NCBI GenBank assembly: GCA_002391555.1
Contig: DGFG01000008.1
Location: 7,164-31,369, forward strand
Direction of reading: 5' to 3'
DNA from: Firmicutes bacterium UBA3906
GTDB taxonomy: Bacteria; Bacillota; Clostridia; Caldicoprobacterales; DTU083
Length of the DNA: 24,206 nucleotides
Shown here: positions 1 through 7,438 of the stretch, piece after piece
Position numbering within the stretch: the first letter of the stretch is position 1
Layout of the letters: each line of letters opens with the position of its first letter
Made by a program: the position numbers and the translations under genes
The notes under the pieces: generated by a model
What the model was told of the DNA's origin: nothing
Databases searched by the model: none
The model's input: only the letters and a program-made list of their open reading frames with translations

Positions 1-266
1 GCTACCTTTTTCATCATGTCTAAAGTTACGGTTACAGGGTTAACTACAGGTGTATCCTCTTGGTCTGTATCTTGATCTAGTTCATTATCAGGGTCTTGCC
101 CATCCTCGTCAGTAGGCTCTACCCCCTGCTTATCTCCATCTGTCTCTTCTGCAACTGCTGCTTCTTGGTCCTGGGCCAGATTATCTACAGGCTCCATGTA
201 AACAATTGAACCGGACAAAAGGAGAGTAATAATAATTGTTAATATGATTATTCTTGTAACTTTCAT
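1..266 (-). CDS. Exported acidic protein, C-terminus beyond window (partial)
   Basis: This reading frame is open from an ATG at 266 to the left edge of the window, giving 88 codons. The product starts with MKVTR and a hydrophobic stretch (about residues 5-23) that looks like a signal peptide or membrane anchor. About 50 residues rich in D, E and Q follow (roughly 25-75), resembling a flexible acidic linker, and then the start of a new segment (VVNPVTVTLDMMKK). The ribosome site GGAGGG lies about 10 bases upstream of the ATG, and the gene starts 17 bases after the YIP1 gene, so it is probably the sixth gene of the importer operon. The function cannot be read from this part. I have a recollection, unverified, that related operons in Bacillota carry a large exported DUF5696 protein near this position; the visible part neither proves nor excludes that. 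Confidence 0.75.
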   Translation of the reverse strand, partial: MKVTRIIILTIIITLLLSGSIVYMEPVDNLAQDQEAAVAEETDGDKQGVEPTDEDGQDPDNELDQDTDQEDTPVVNPVTVTLDMMKKV

Positions 267-283
267 AACTGTTCTACCCTCCT

Positions 284-907
284 TTATAATCTAAGGGATA
301 TCTCTTTATATACCGTGTATATAAAGGACCATACCTGCTGGATTAGACTGAAAAATAGCAGGCCGATAAATATTATAAGTCCCATCCCTATAACTATAGC
401 TACAGTACAAAATAATGTCTTTGTCATTGAATATTGGTGAACAACACTTGTGCCTACTAACATCAATGCACCCGCCCAAACTACGCTGAGGCTGATGAAA
501 AAGTAGTAAAAGGCACCTTCGTCTAGGGTTATTACATTACTAACTAGGATCAGAGGAAGGTTTATAATTACTAGGGGTGCTAGTGCATAGGCAGAGGTTA
601 TTATAATATCCTTGATGCTGCCCTCTCCATCTAGTAGTGTTGTCAGACTCCAGTTAGCTACACACCACAAGGCAAATGGAAGGATAACACTCATTATCTC
701 TACGAATATATTTAGCTCAAGTAGGTTTACAGTGTTAAATATAAAGCCTGTTGCCTGTCTCCTTAGTATAAAGGTTACACCAAGTAGGCCTACAATCACA
801 AAAGCAGAGCCGAGGTTACCTTTTTTCTCATGCTTAAGGTCCCAAAATCCATTAAAGGGATGAAATATTAAGTAAAATACATATCTTAAGCCCCGCAAAA
901 CTTCCAT
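284..907 (-). CDS. YIP1-family multi-pass membrane protein
   Basis: The product is a 207-residue polytopic membrane protein starting MEVLRG. It has about five hydrophobic segments (near 34-50, 68-88, 108-130, 135-155 and 165-197) and, between segments two and three, the short DGEGSIKD loop followed by YALAP, which matches the G-D...YA..P pattern of bacterial YIP1-domain proteins. The ATG at 907 is preferred over an upstream start inside the neighbour because GAGAGGTGG lies about 8 bases before it and the ATG overlaps the TAA stop of the NHL gene by one base (TAATG), a classic coupling arrangement. The family has no settled biochemical role in bacteria. The position in the operon suggests a membrane partner of the importer or of the NHL/TPR protein; that is inference. 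Confidence 0.8.
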   Translation of the reverse strand: MEVLRGLRYVFYLIFHPFNGFWDLKHEKKGNLGSAFVIVGLLGVTFILRRQATGFIFNTVNLLELNIFVEIMSVILPFALWCVANWSLTTLLDGEGSIKDIIITSAYALAPLVIINLPLILVSNVITLDEGAFYYFFISLSVVWAGALMLVGTSVVHQYSMTKTLFCTVAIVIGMGLIIFIGLLFFSLIQQVWSFIYTVYKEISLRL

Positions 908-2400
908 TATAGATCCACCTCTCTTCTGCTCTTTATCTTTGAACGAATATAGAGGGCAACTGATAGAAGAACTATGCAACCTACAATAAGGCCGAAATAG
1001 TCTGCTATGACCTCTTTACGATAGAGCTTAAAGGCCTTGCTGTAGTAATCCCTCTTGTTTCCTAGCTTGAAATACTCCATGGCTGTGTAAAACTCATCCT
1101 GGTCTAGGTAGGATTTACCCATACCTATATAGGCCAGCTCAGAGTTAGCATTGTATTTAAGGACTTCTTGCCAAGCTGCTGTTGCCTCTTGGTAATTGCC
1201 CTCATTATGGCTGGATACTGCCTTTATAACTAATCTACCATAGTCTGTTGGCTCAAATACGGTGATCTGACCATGGCCTGAAATTGATCTGTCTAATACG
1301 ATAAAGTTTTCACCAAGCTTGCTTAGGGCAACTGGGTTATTAAACTGGCCAAGCCTGTTACCCTTGCCACCGAATATAAAGAGTATATTGGAGTCGCCAT
1401 CATAGGTGAAAATCCTGCCCCTTCTGTTGTCTAGTACACTATAGATACCATAGTCGTCCAAACAAACATCATAGAACATGGACTGGCCACCTTCAAAGTA
1501 GCCCCTTGAGTAAAAGGTTATATCTCCTACTGGTGGGAAGTAGCCCCTACGTCTTAGGATATCAGTACCTGTTGCATTTAGCTTTCTTACTGGTGCTACC
1601 CTGTCATCAGTAGCACGGGCTGCGATGGCTCCCTGTATATCATAAACGGAAATACTTGAAGTTGTGGCATATATAAAGCCGTCTTTGTCCATGTTTATAT
1701 TGTTGTATTCTGTAGGTACAAAGTCTATTGTCCTACTTAGCTGCTCATCTGTATAAAAGAGCCTGACAAAATACTGGAACAAATTAGCCGAAACCCTAGG
1801 AGCCCCCATATAGGTCCTAAAGGTCCCCTCACTATCAAACTCCATTATACCCTGGTTTACACCTTGGGCTATTACATAGAGTCTCTTTGCCCTATCAACA
1901 ACTAGGGCTGTGGGCTTGTATTCAAAGTCTGCAGGGATTATATCCGCCTTGGGAGGTCCTATCTCCCTGACAAATTCACCCTTGGAGGTAAGCTCAATTA
2001 TCCTTGCATTACCTGTATCTGCTATATACAAAGCGTCTTCTTCGGTAACAAATACACCCTGTGGTGAGTTAAAGGTGTCCTGTTGTCCATTTTTCACAAA
2101 GCTGTCTATAATCCTTTCTACCTTCCAGCTGCTATTTAGGACAACTATTCTGTTATTGCCAGTATCCGCTATATATATCTTGTTGTCATCTGATATAAAT
2201 AGGTCACTAGCACCAGTTAGAGGCCCAATACCTAAGGCATCTCCATCCAGCAATCTTGTAGGTACATAGGGTGCTGGGGCAGGAACGGGGTCTCCCCAGT
2301 AATCATATGTATAACTACCATAGGGAGCATCTGCCATTGCAACAGATGTAAATAAAACGATTAAAATCAACGATAATATAAGACAAACTCTTAGCTTCAA
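907..2400 (-). CDS. Exported NHL-repeat/TPR protein with C-terminal membrane anchor
   Basis: The product has 497 residues. Residues 1-23 form a signal peptide ending in AMA-D. Beta-propeller NHL repeats follow; the clearest are IYIADTGNNRI near 75-85 and LYIADTGNARI near 124-134, with weaker repeats up to about residue 380. A helical TPR-like segment spans about 395-455 (motifs GNYQEATAAWQEVL and AYIGMGKSYLDQDEFYTAMEYF). A single membrane helix lies near 468-487, ending in a basic tail. The domain order implies an extracytoplasmic propeller and TPR held on the membrane by the C-terminus. The start is TTG, supported by GGGAGGG 8 bases upstream. The gene follows the MalG-type permease by 16 bases. 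Propellers of this kind bind proteins or glycans, so it may be a docking or scaffold subunit of the importer; no enzyme signature is seen. Confidence 0.85.
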   Translation of the reverse strand: MKLRVCLILSLILIVLFTSVAMADAPYGSYTYDYWGDPVPAPAPYVPTRLLDGDALGIGPLTGASDLFISDDNKIYIADTGNNRIVVLNSSWKVERIIDSFVKNGQQDTFNSPQGVFVTEEDALYIADTGNARIIELTSKGEFVREIGPPKADIIPADFEYKPTALVVDRAKRLYVIAQGVNQGIMEFDSEGTFRTYMGAPRVSANLFQYFVRLFYTDEQLSRTIDFVPTEYNNINMDKDGFIYATTSSISVYDIQGAIAARATDDRVAPVRKLNATGTDILRRRGYFPPVGDITFYSRGYFEGGQSMFYDVCLDDYGIYSVLDNRRGRIFTYDGDSNILFIFGGKGNRLGQFNNPVALSKLGENFIVLDRSISGHGQITVFEPTDYGRLVIKAVSSHNEGNYQEATAAWQEVLKYNANSELAYIGMGKSYLDQDEFYTAMEYFKLGNKRDYYSKAFKLYRKEVIADYFGLIVGCIVLLSVALYIRSKIKSRREVDL

Positions 2401-2416
2401 CTCCTTGCCCTCCCTT

Positions 2417-3292
2417 CTATTCTTTTATACCAGATGTGGCCATTGTCTGTATAACGTTACTTTCAGCAACCATAAACAGAATGATGGGCACTATCATAAT
2501 AAGGAGTGTAGCAGCAGCACCTGCACCTGCCCTAGCAAATCCACCAAGTAGTATCTGGTTTAGTGCATAAGGAAGGGTTTTTAGCTGCTCACTGTATATA
2601 AAGGTTGAACCTAGTTCGCCCCATAAGATCTGGAATGAGAATATAACTAGGGTCAGCCAAGCAGGCTTTACCATAGGCATAGCAATCTTCCAGAAGGTAT
2701 GAAACTCACCAGCTCCATCCATCCTGGCAGACTCTAATAGAGAGTTTGGAATGGTCTCCATAAACTGCTTCATCAAAAATAGTCCTAGTGAATAACCAAA
2801 GGCTGGTACAATAAGGGCTAGGTAGGTATCCAAAAATCCTATCTTAGACATAATCAAGTAGTTTGGTATAGCTGTTACAGCTGCCGCAAACATGAGGGAG
2901 GTAACAACCAGGTTAAAAAACAACCTGCTACCTGGAAACTTGTGTTTTTCAAGTACATAGGCAGCCATAGAGGCTATAATAACGTGGCCTACAGTACCTA
3001 CAATGGTTATAAAGAATGTATTAAAGACATAACGGGTAAAGGGTACCCAGGACTCTGACATCAAGATAAATAGGTCTGTAAAGTTGTCCAGGGTAGGGTT
3101 TCTAACAAAGAACCTTGGGGGGAAGATAAATATCTCATCAAGGGGTTTAAAGGCTTGCATTATGGCATATACCAAAGGTAGTACCATAAATATACCGAAA
3201 ATTGCTATTATGATGACATTTAGTACAGCCCCGCCAGCTGTTCTGTTTATTTTTCTTTTTCTCCTAAAAGGTCTAAGCTTAAGCTTACCCAT
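2417..3292 (-). CDS. Carbohydrate ABC transporter permease, MalG type
   Basis: This 291-residue inner-membrane permease has six hydrophobic segments. The cytoplasmic EAA loop lies near 187-206 (ESARMDGAGEFHTFWKIAMP), the surface on which the ATPase docks in MalFGK2-type importers (family knowledge). The N-terminus is basic (MGKLKLRPFRRKRK) and the C-terminus ends ATSGIKE. The ATG at 3292 has AGGTGGGG about 9 bases upstream, inside the end of the preceding permease gene, and the two genes are separated by one base. With the adjacent MalF-type permease it should form the heterodimeric channel. The substrate cannot be told from sequence; carbohydrate is inferred from the family and from the binding protein. 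Confidence 0.93.
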   Translation of the reverse strand: MGKLKLRPFRRKRKINRTAGGAVLNVIIIAIFGIFMVLPLVYAIMQAFKPLDEIFIFPPRFFVRNPTLDNFTDLFILMSESWVPFTRYVFNTFFITIVGTVGHVIIASMAAYVLEKHKFPGSRLFFNLVVTSLMFAAAVTAIPNYLIMSKIGFLDTYLALIVPAFGYSLGLFLMKQFMETIPNSLLESARMDGAGEFHTFWKIAMPMVKPAWLTLVIFSFQILWGELGSTFIYSEQLKTLPYALNQILLGGFARAGAGAAATLLIMIVPIILFMVAESNVIQTMATSGIKE

Positions 3293-3293
3293 A

Positions 3294-4244
3294 CTATTGC
3301 CCCACCTTTCTTAGCAAGTGCTGAACCAACTTGTTGCTTCCAATCATGGTAATAAAGAGTATAGTTGCTATTGCAGAGGCATAGCCCATTTCAAAACGTA
3401 TACTACCGTAGTCAACCAGGTGGTTTATAACAGTATGGACTGCATAGTCAGTACTAGGCATACCAGCAAGATGCTGGGTTACATCTCCTATTGCAAAGGA
3501 TTGGGTTATGGACATTACTGCACCAAACATAAGCATTGACTTCATGTTAGGTAGTGTTATATACCATAACTCCTGCCAACGGTTTTTGATACCGTCTACT
3601 ATTCCTGCTTCGTATTGGGCAGTGTCTATACCCTGTAGACCTGCAACAAAGGCAAGGAAGCCAGTACCTAGACTCATCCACAATACAACCACTATAATAA
3701 CACCCATCATGTAATTCGGATCAGTTAACCACTGGAGCGGTTCATTTATAATGCCAAGCTTTATCAGTGTAGAGTTGGCATAGCCATAGGTATCACCACT
3801 GAACATTATGGTCCATATCATGTAGACATTTCCCGATATTGATGGCGCATAAAATATCAGAATGAGAAGGGCCCTTACTTTTGCAGGGAACTCATTTATA
3901 ATCCATGCAAACATAAGTGAGGCAAAATATCCTATAGGGCCAGTTATTACTGCTAGTATAAAGGTATTCTTTACTGCTTGTATAAATATATCATCGCCAA
4001 GGAAAAGCTTTATATAGTTTTGGAAAGCTATAAACTTGGGTGGCTCTAGTATATTGTAGTAGGTAAAGCTCAGATATAGGGAGATAATAACCGGCAAAAG
4101 AGTAAAGGTAATAAATATTACAGCGTAAGGAGCCAAGAACGCATATGAAACCTTATTCCTGCCTATTTCCCTGCCGAGGTTTGTCAATCGGCTAGTTAAT
4201 CTATCTTTTATTTTGGGTTTATTCTTTTCGATAACCGTTGCCAT
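3294..4244 (-). CDS. Carbohydrate ABC transporter permease, MalF/UgpA type
   Basis: The product is a 316-residue CUT1-type permease. A basic cytoplasmic N-terminus of about 30 residues is followed by six membrane segments (first near 34-58, last near 288-305). The EAA loop is near 211-234 (YEAGIVDGIKNRWQELWYIT). The ATG at 4244 directly abuts the TAG stop of the binding-protein gene with no base between them, and GGAGGG lies about 8 bases upstream, so translation is probably coupled. It partners with the MalG-type permease just downstream. No cognate ATPase gene is present in the window; importers of this class often use a shared MsmK/MsiK-like ATPase encoded elsewhere (established for related systems, inferred here). 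Confidence 0.93.
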   Translation of the reverse strand: MATVIEKNKPKIKDRLTSRLTNLGREIGRNKVSYAFLAPYAVIFITFTLLPVIISLYLSFTYYNILEPPKFIAFQNYIKLFLGDDIFIQAVKNTFILAVITGPIGYFASLMFAWIINEFPAKVRALLILIFYAPSISGNVYMIWTIMFSGDTYGYANSTLIKLGIINEPLQWLTDPNYMMGVIIVVVLWMSLGTGFLAFVAGLQGIDTAQYEAGIVDGIKNRWQELWYITLPNMKSMLMFGAVMSITQSFAIGDVTQHLAGMPSTDYAVHTVINHLVDYGSIRFEMGYASAIATILFITMIGSNKLVQHLLRKVGQ

Positions 4245-7157
4245 CTATTTCCCTCCATCCCTCAGCTCAAGGCCGAATTCAGTTCTCTTATTATCTATCT
4301 CTTCGTTAATAACCCTTGTGTAGTCAAGTAGGGTCTCCCTGTGGTCATCACCTTCGTATACAACCTTTCTAAAGGCATTGTTAAGGTGTCTGGGTGTAAA
4401 GTAGCCACCAGGAACCTCAGGATTGCCGATTACCCATTGTCTTTGCTCGTTTAAGGCCTTAAAGTCCTTTATAGGCCAGGGGAGCTGCTCCGCCGCTATA
4501 ATGTTGGCGGTAGGATGACGGGCCGCTGCCCCCATCAGGCTCTCCATCTCACGTCCGAAACGAACCTGAGTATCTGCACTTACCCACCATTTCATAAACT
4601 CCCAAGCATTTTCAGGATCTCTAGCGGTCTTTAGCATCATAACACAGTTACCACCAGAGGTTGTTGACCTGTCGATGCTACCATCTTCTCTCCTAACTCC
4701 AGGTATCGGGGCCATTTCCCATAGTCCCCTAATCTCAGGCGCAAATACCTGTAGGTTATTGTATAGCCAGTACTCATTTATGACTATTGGCATCTCACCG
4801 GTCCTAAACCTATTCATAGCATCAAACTGTAGGGGGAAGCTATAGTTTAGGTAAAGATCTGTCCACTTTTTAAAGGCGGCCATAGCTTCTTCGGTGTTAA
4901 AGCCTGATTCCTTGCCATCATCTAGGTAAAGTACGCCACCCTCTTGGTAGAGGAAGGTTGAGAAGGTCTGCATAGCACCCCAATGGTCATTGTTTACTGT
5001 AACAGGGACACTAATATCCATGTTCCTTTTTTGGATATCAGGTAAAATATCTATTATGTCATCCCAGGTTTGGGGAACATCTAAGCCAAGTTCCTCTAGG
5101 ATATCAGTCCTGTAAAACATCATCTGGAACTGCTGCTGTTCAGGTAGTCCATATAGACCGTCTCCAAAGCGGAAGGGAACTAAAGAGTTGGGTAAGAACT
5201 CCTTTATTACCTCATCAAAACCATCAAAACCAGTCAGGTCCATAGATGCATTACGGGTTGCATAGTTAACAGGCTCACCATTTCCTATGGAAAGGGCAAC
5301 ATCTGGGCCCTTACCGGCTACTGTTGCAGGTAGCAAGACCTGGGGCTGGACTAGCTGTACGTTAACAGGTATACCAGTTTTGCTGGTAAAGCTATCGTCA
5401 ATCATCCTTTTTACTGTATTGGCTTGGTCCCTACCTGTTGTTATCCAAACGGTAATGGCCTTGTCCTTGTCGTAGACATTACCAACACTGTCATAGTCCT
5501 CAACAAAGGAGGCTAAAAAGGCTGAAAACTCGTGCCAAGCCTTGCGGAAGAAACCTACGTCAGCCTTTGGCAGTTCATTATCTTCACTAGCTACTATAAT
5601 ATAGTCAACCTCTAAGGGCTGTTCCCTAGTATTTAGGATCCAGGTACTTAAGGCACCAACATTGTCTTTAAAGGCCTGTAGCCTGTTTTGTATGGTACGG
5701 GGCCTTTCTGCCATATCAGCTAGCTGGTAGGCCAGCCTATCCAAAATAGCATTATGAGAACCCCTCTGACCTGTATATTTTTCAAGTTTGCTTGACAGCT
5801 CATAAATATGTTCACTTTGCTCAGCAAAGGTAGTAATAACTCCAGGTAGTTTCTTGTGTAGGTCATAGTCCCTGTACTTGTCAGGAGTCCTACCTGTAAT
5901 CATCAATATCTGCCTATAAGCAGAGTTTAGTATATAAACGGAGTCCTCAGCAGCCCTGAGTATCTCTGCCAGCTCGCCTAAGGCAACCTCCATCTTAAGC
6001 TCATTTTTACCCTTATTTAAGTAGAATAAATAGGGCTCGTCCTCTGTTCCTAAGGTAAAGTTCTGCCAGTTTGTTGAATAGGTAAAGGGCACGCTCTCCA
6101 TTTCTCTAAAGGGAACTTCACCATTTATATATACCTTTCTATTGGCATATAGTCCTCTAGTAACATTTTGTCTACCCTTTATAGTTATCTGGTATAGGCC
6201 AGATTCTGGTGCATCGATCTCCCAAGATATCCATTGGCCAGGCATACGCCAGTTATAGCCACCTATAGCATTCATCCTAACCTTTGATACATGGTAGGGG
6301 TCTGTAGCAGGTGATGTTCGGTCATTAACTGGATATAGGGTGGGGTCTGACTTAAACTTTGCGTCCTCACCTTGTATTATAATAGCTTGATCTAAGCCTA
6401 TTTCTTTGTAACCCTTTTCTTTGTACTCCTCTAGCTTTTCCTTGTAGCTAGGAACCTGTGATGCTTGAGTCAGGACTAAGGAGCCTAAGATAACTGGTTC
6501 TCTAATTGACTGAAGCCTAATTGTGTTTTCACCTTGTTCAAAATAGAAATGATAGGGCTCTGTGTGATAGCCCATATAGTCACTAAACCAGGCTGACTGC
6601 CATTTGGGGGACTCTTCTTGCCTTGGCCTAATATCGTTGTCACGATTGTCCCTTATAATGTCTTCTGCGTCTGCCCAGACCCTTGAAAAGGTCAAGTGCC
6701 TGGCATCTGTAAAGGGAGCCTTGCCATTGATTATTAGCTCTCTTTCAATAGAAGAGCCTCTACCTTCAACGGGATAATAGTCCATATATATATTGTATAG
6801 GCCTGCTTGGGCTACATTTACCTTGTACTCGATATAGCCTTCTTCTTCTGTGAGAATGGCCTTGCCTGTAAAGCCTTCGTGATTATTTAGGACCTTTGTT
6901 TTCATATCAGTCTTGCTATATTGGTCTACAGGTATTACAATCTGCGTTTGTGGCTTTGCCGCATTTGCATACTGAGATATGTAGTCATCATATGTACCCT
7001 CACGTTGGATAATATCTTCTATCCCTTCAATTTCGCTTGTCTCAATGTCTGTTTCAGCAAGCGCCATGGATGAGCTTGGCCAAATAGACATAAAGGAAAT
7101 GGTAAAGGCTATGATGCAGATTTTTGATATGAATTTTAGTACTTCCTTTTTCCTCAT
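4245..7157 (-). CDS. Giant ABC solute-binding protein with two N-terminal carbohydrate-binding-like modules
   Basis: The product has 970 residues, roughly twice the size of an ordinary family 1 solute-binding protein. A signal peptide spans 1-34 and ends M-A-L-A, with no lipobox cysteine. Two related beta-sandwich-like modules follow, near 85-230 and 255-395: each has a GLY-I/T segment, then INGKAPF or INGEVPF, an F..S..W segment, a PYxFY segment and a final N-x-I/L-R/K-x-x strand, so they look like an internal duplication resembling CBM6/CBM35-type folds. A helical region covers about 395-515. A solute-binding domain of SBP_bac_1 type covers about 565-965 (ITVWITTGRDQANTVKRMID, GPDVALSIGNGEP, GLYGLPEQQQF, GLDVPQTWDD, NAWEFMKWWVS). 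It is the first gene of the importer operon. The ATG at 7157 has AAGGGG about 9 bases upstream. The SBP call is firm; the fold of the N-terminal modules is inferred from motif pattern only. Confidence 0.92.
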   Translation of the reverse strand: MRKKEVLKFISKICIIAFTISFMSIWPSSSMALAETDIETSEIEGIEDIIQREGTYDDYISQYANAAKPQTQIVIPVDQYSKTDMKTKVLNNHEGFTGKAILTEEEGYIEYKVNVAQAGLYNIYMDYYPVEGRGSSIERELIINGKAPFTDARHLTFSRVWADAEDIIRDNRDNDIRPRQEESPKWQSAWFSDYMGYHTEPYHFYFEQGENTIRLQSIREPVILGSLVLTQASQVPSYKEKLEEYKEKGYKEIGLDQAIIIQGEDAKFKSDPTLYPVNDRTSPATDPYHVSKVRMNAIGGYNWRMPGQWISWEIDAPESGLYQITIKGRQNVTRGLYANRKVYINGEVPFREMESVPFTYSTNWQNFTLGTEDEPYLFYLNKGKNELKMEVALGELAEILRAAEDSVYILNSAYRQILMITGRTPDKYRDYDLHKKLPGVITTFAEQSEHIYELSSKLEKYTGQRGSHNAILDRLAYQLADMAERPRTIQNRLQAFKDNVGALSTWILNTREQPLEVDYIIVASEDNELPKADVGFFRKAWHEFSAFLASFVEDYDSVGNVYDKDKAITVWITTGRDQANTVKRMIDDSFTSKTGIPVNVQLVQPQVLLPATVAGKGPDVALSIGNGEPVNYATRNASMDLTGFDGFDEVIKEFLPNSLVPFRFGDGLYGLPEQQQFQMMFYRTDILEELGLDVPQTWDDIIDILPDIQKRNMDISVPVTVNNDHWGAMQTFSTFLYQEGGVLYLDDGKESGFNTEEAMAAFKKWTDLYLNYSFPLQFDAMNRFRTGEMPIVINEYWLYNNLQVFAPEIRGLWEMAPIPGVRREDGSIDRSTTSGGNCVMMLKTARDPENAWEFMKWWVSADTQVRFGREMESLMGAAARHPTANIIAAEQLPWPIKDFKALNEQRQWVIGNPEVPGGYFTPRHLNNAFRKVVYEGDDHRETLLDYTRVINEEIDNKRTEFGLELRDGGK

Positions 7158-7309
7158 ACTGACAGCCCCTTCGAAAATTAAGTTAATTTAGTAGTAACTT
7201 GCAACTTTCATCATATATATTTTGAAAATCACTATGTGTCTAAACTTGTGTTACTGGTGTATAGGATTTGTACTTTATTATATATAATGCACAATTAATT
7301 TATGATAAT

Positions 7310-7339
7310 ACTATAGCATGCATACAAATAACATGTCAA
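7310..7339 (-). promoter_or_regulatory. Sigma-A-type promoter of the importer operon
   Basis: On the minus strand TTGACA (7334-7339) is followed by an 18-base spacer and TATAGT (7310-7315). Transcription would start near 7303, leaving a leader of about 145 bases before the binding-protein ATG. I found no convincing catabolite-response element or riboswitch in the leader. Confidence 0.65.
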
Positions 7340-7359
7340 CCACAAAAAGAAGCCTAAAA

Positions 7360-7375
7360 TACCCTGTTTTGGGTA
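7360..7375 (-). terminator. Weak candidate terminator after the FtsX-type gene
   Basis: On the minus strand TACCC and GGGTA form a 5-bp stem around AAAACA, followed by TTTT and, a few bases later, TTCTTTTTG. It lies about 65 bases past the permease stop and just before the next promoter, which is the right place for a terminator, but the stem is short. Read-through into the importer operon is possible. Confidence 0.35.
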
Positions 7376-7395
7376 GGTGTAGGTCCTTTTGCCCC

Positions 7396-7417
7396 GGTAA
7401 AAATCCTCATTTTTACC
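7396..7417. repeat. Perfect 9-bp inverted repeat just past the FtsX-type gene
   Basis: GGTAAAAAT, a 4-base loop and ATTTTTACC form a perfect hairpin 22 bases beyond the permease stop codon. No T-run follows on either strand, so it is not a canonical intrinsic terminator. It may stabilise the 3' end of the HlyD/FtsX transcript or be a protein site; role unknown. Confidence 0.6.
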
Positions 7418-7438
7418 ACCCTATACATCCCTATACAA

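Noticed and set aside
907..979. An earlier start for the YIP1 gene at 979
   Set aside because: It would give a 24-residue extension without hydrophobic or family character; the ATG at 907 has AGGTGG and couples to the preceding stop.
612..2269. Plus-strand open frames inside the YIP1 and NHL genes
   Set aside because: They lie antisense to genes with clear domains and ribosome sites, lack ribosome sites of their own, and have no recognisable motifs.
7200..7225. Catabolite-response element in the importer leader
   Set aside because: The closest stretch, TGAAAGTTGCAAGT on the minus strand, lacks the central CG and the symmetry of a cre site.
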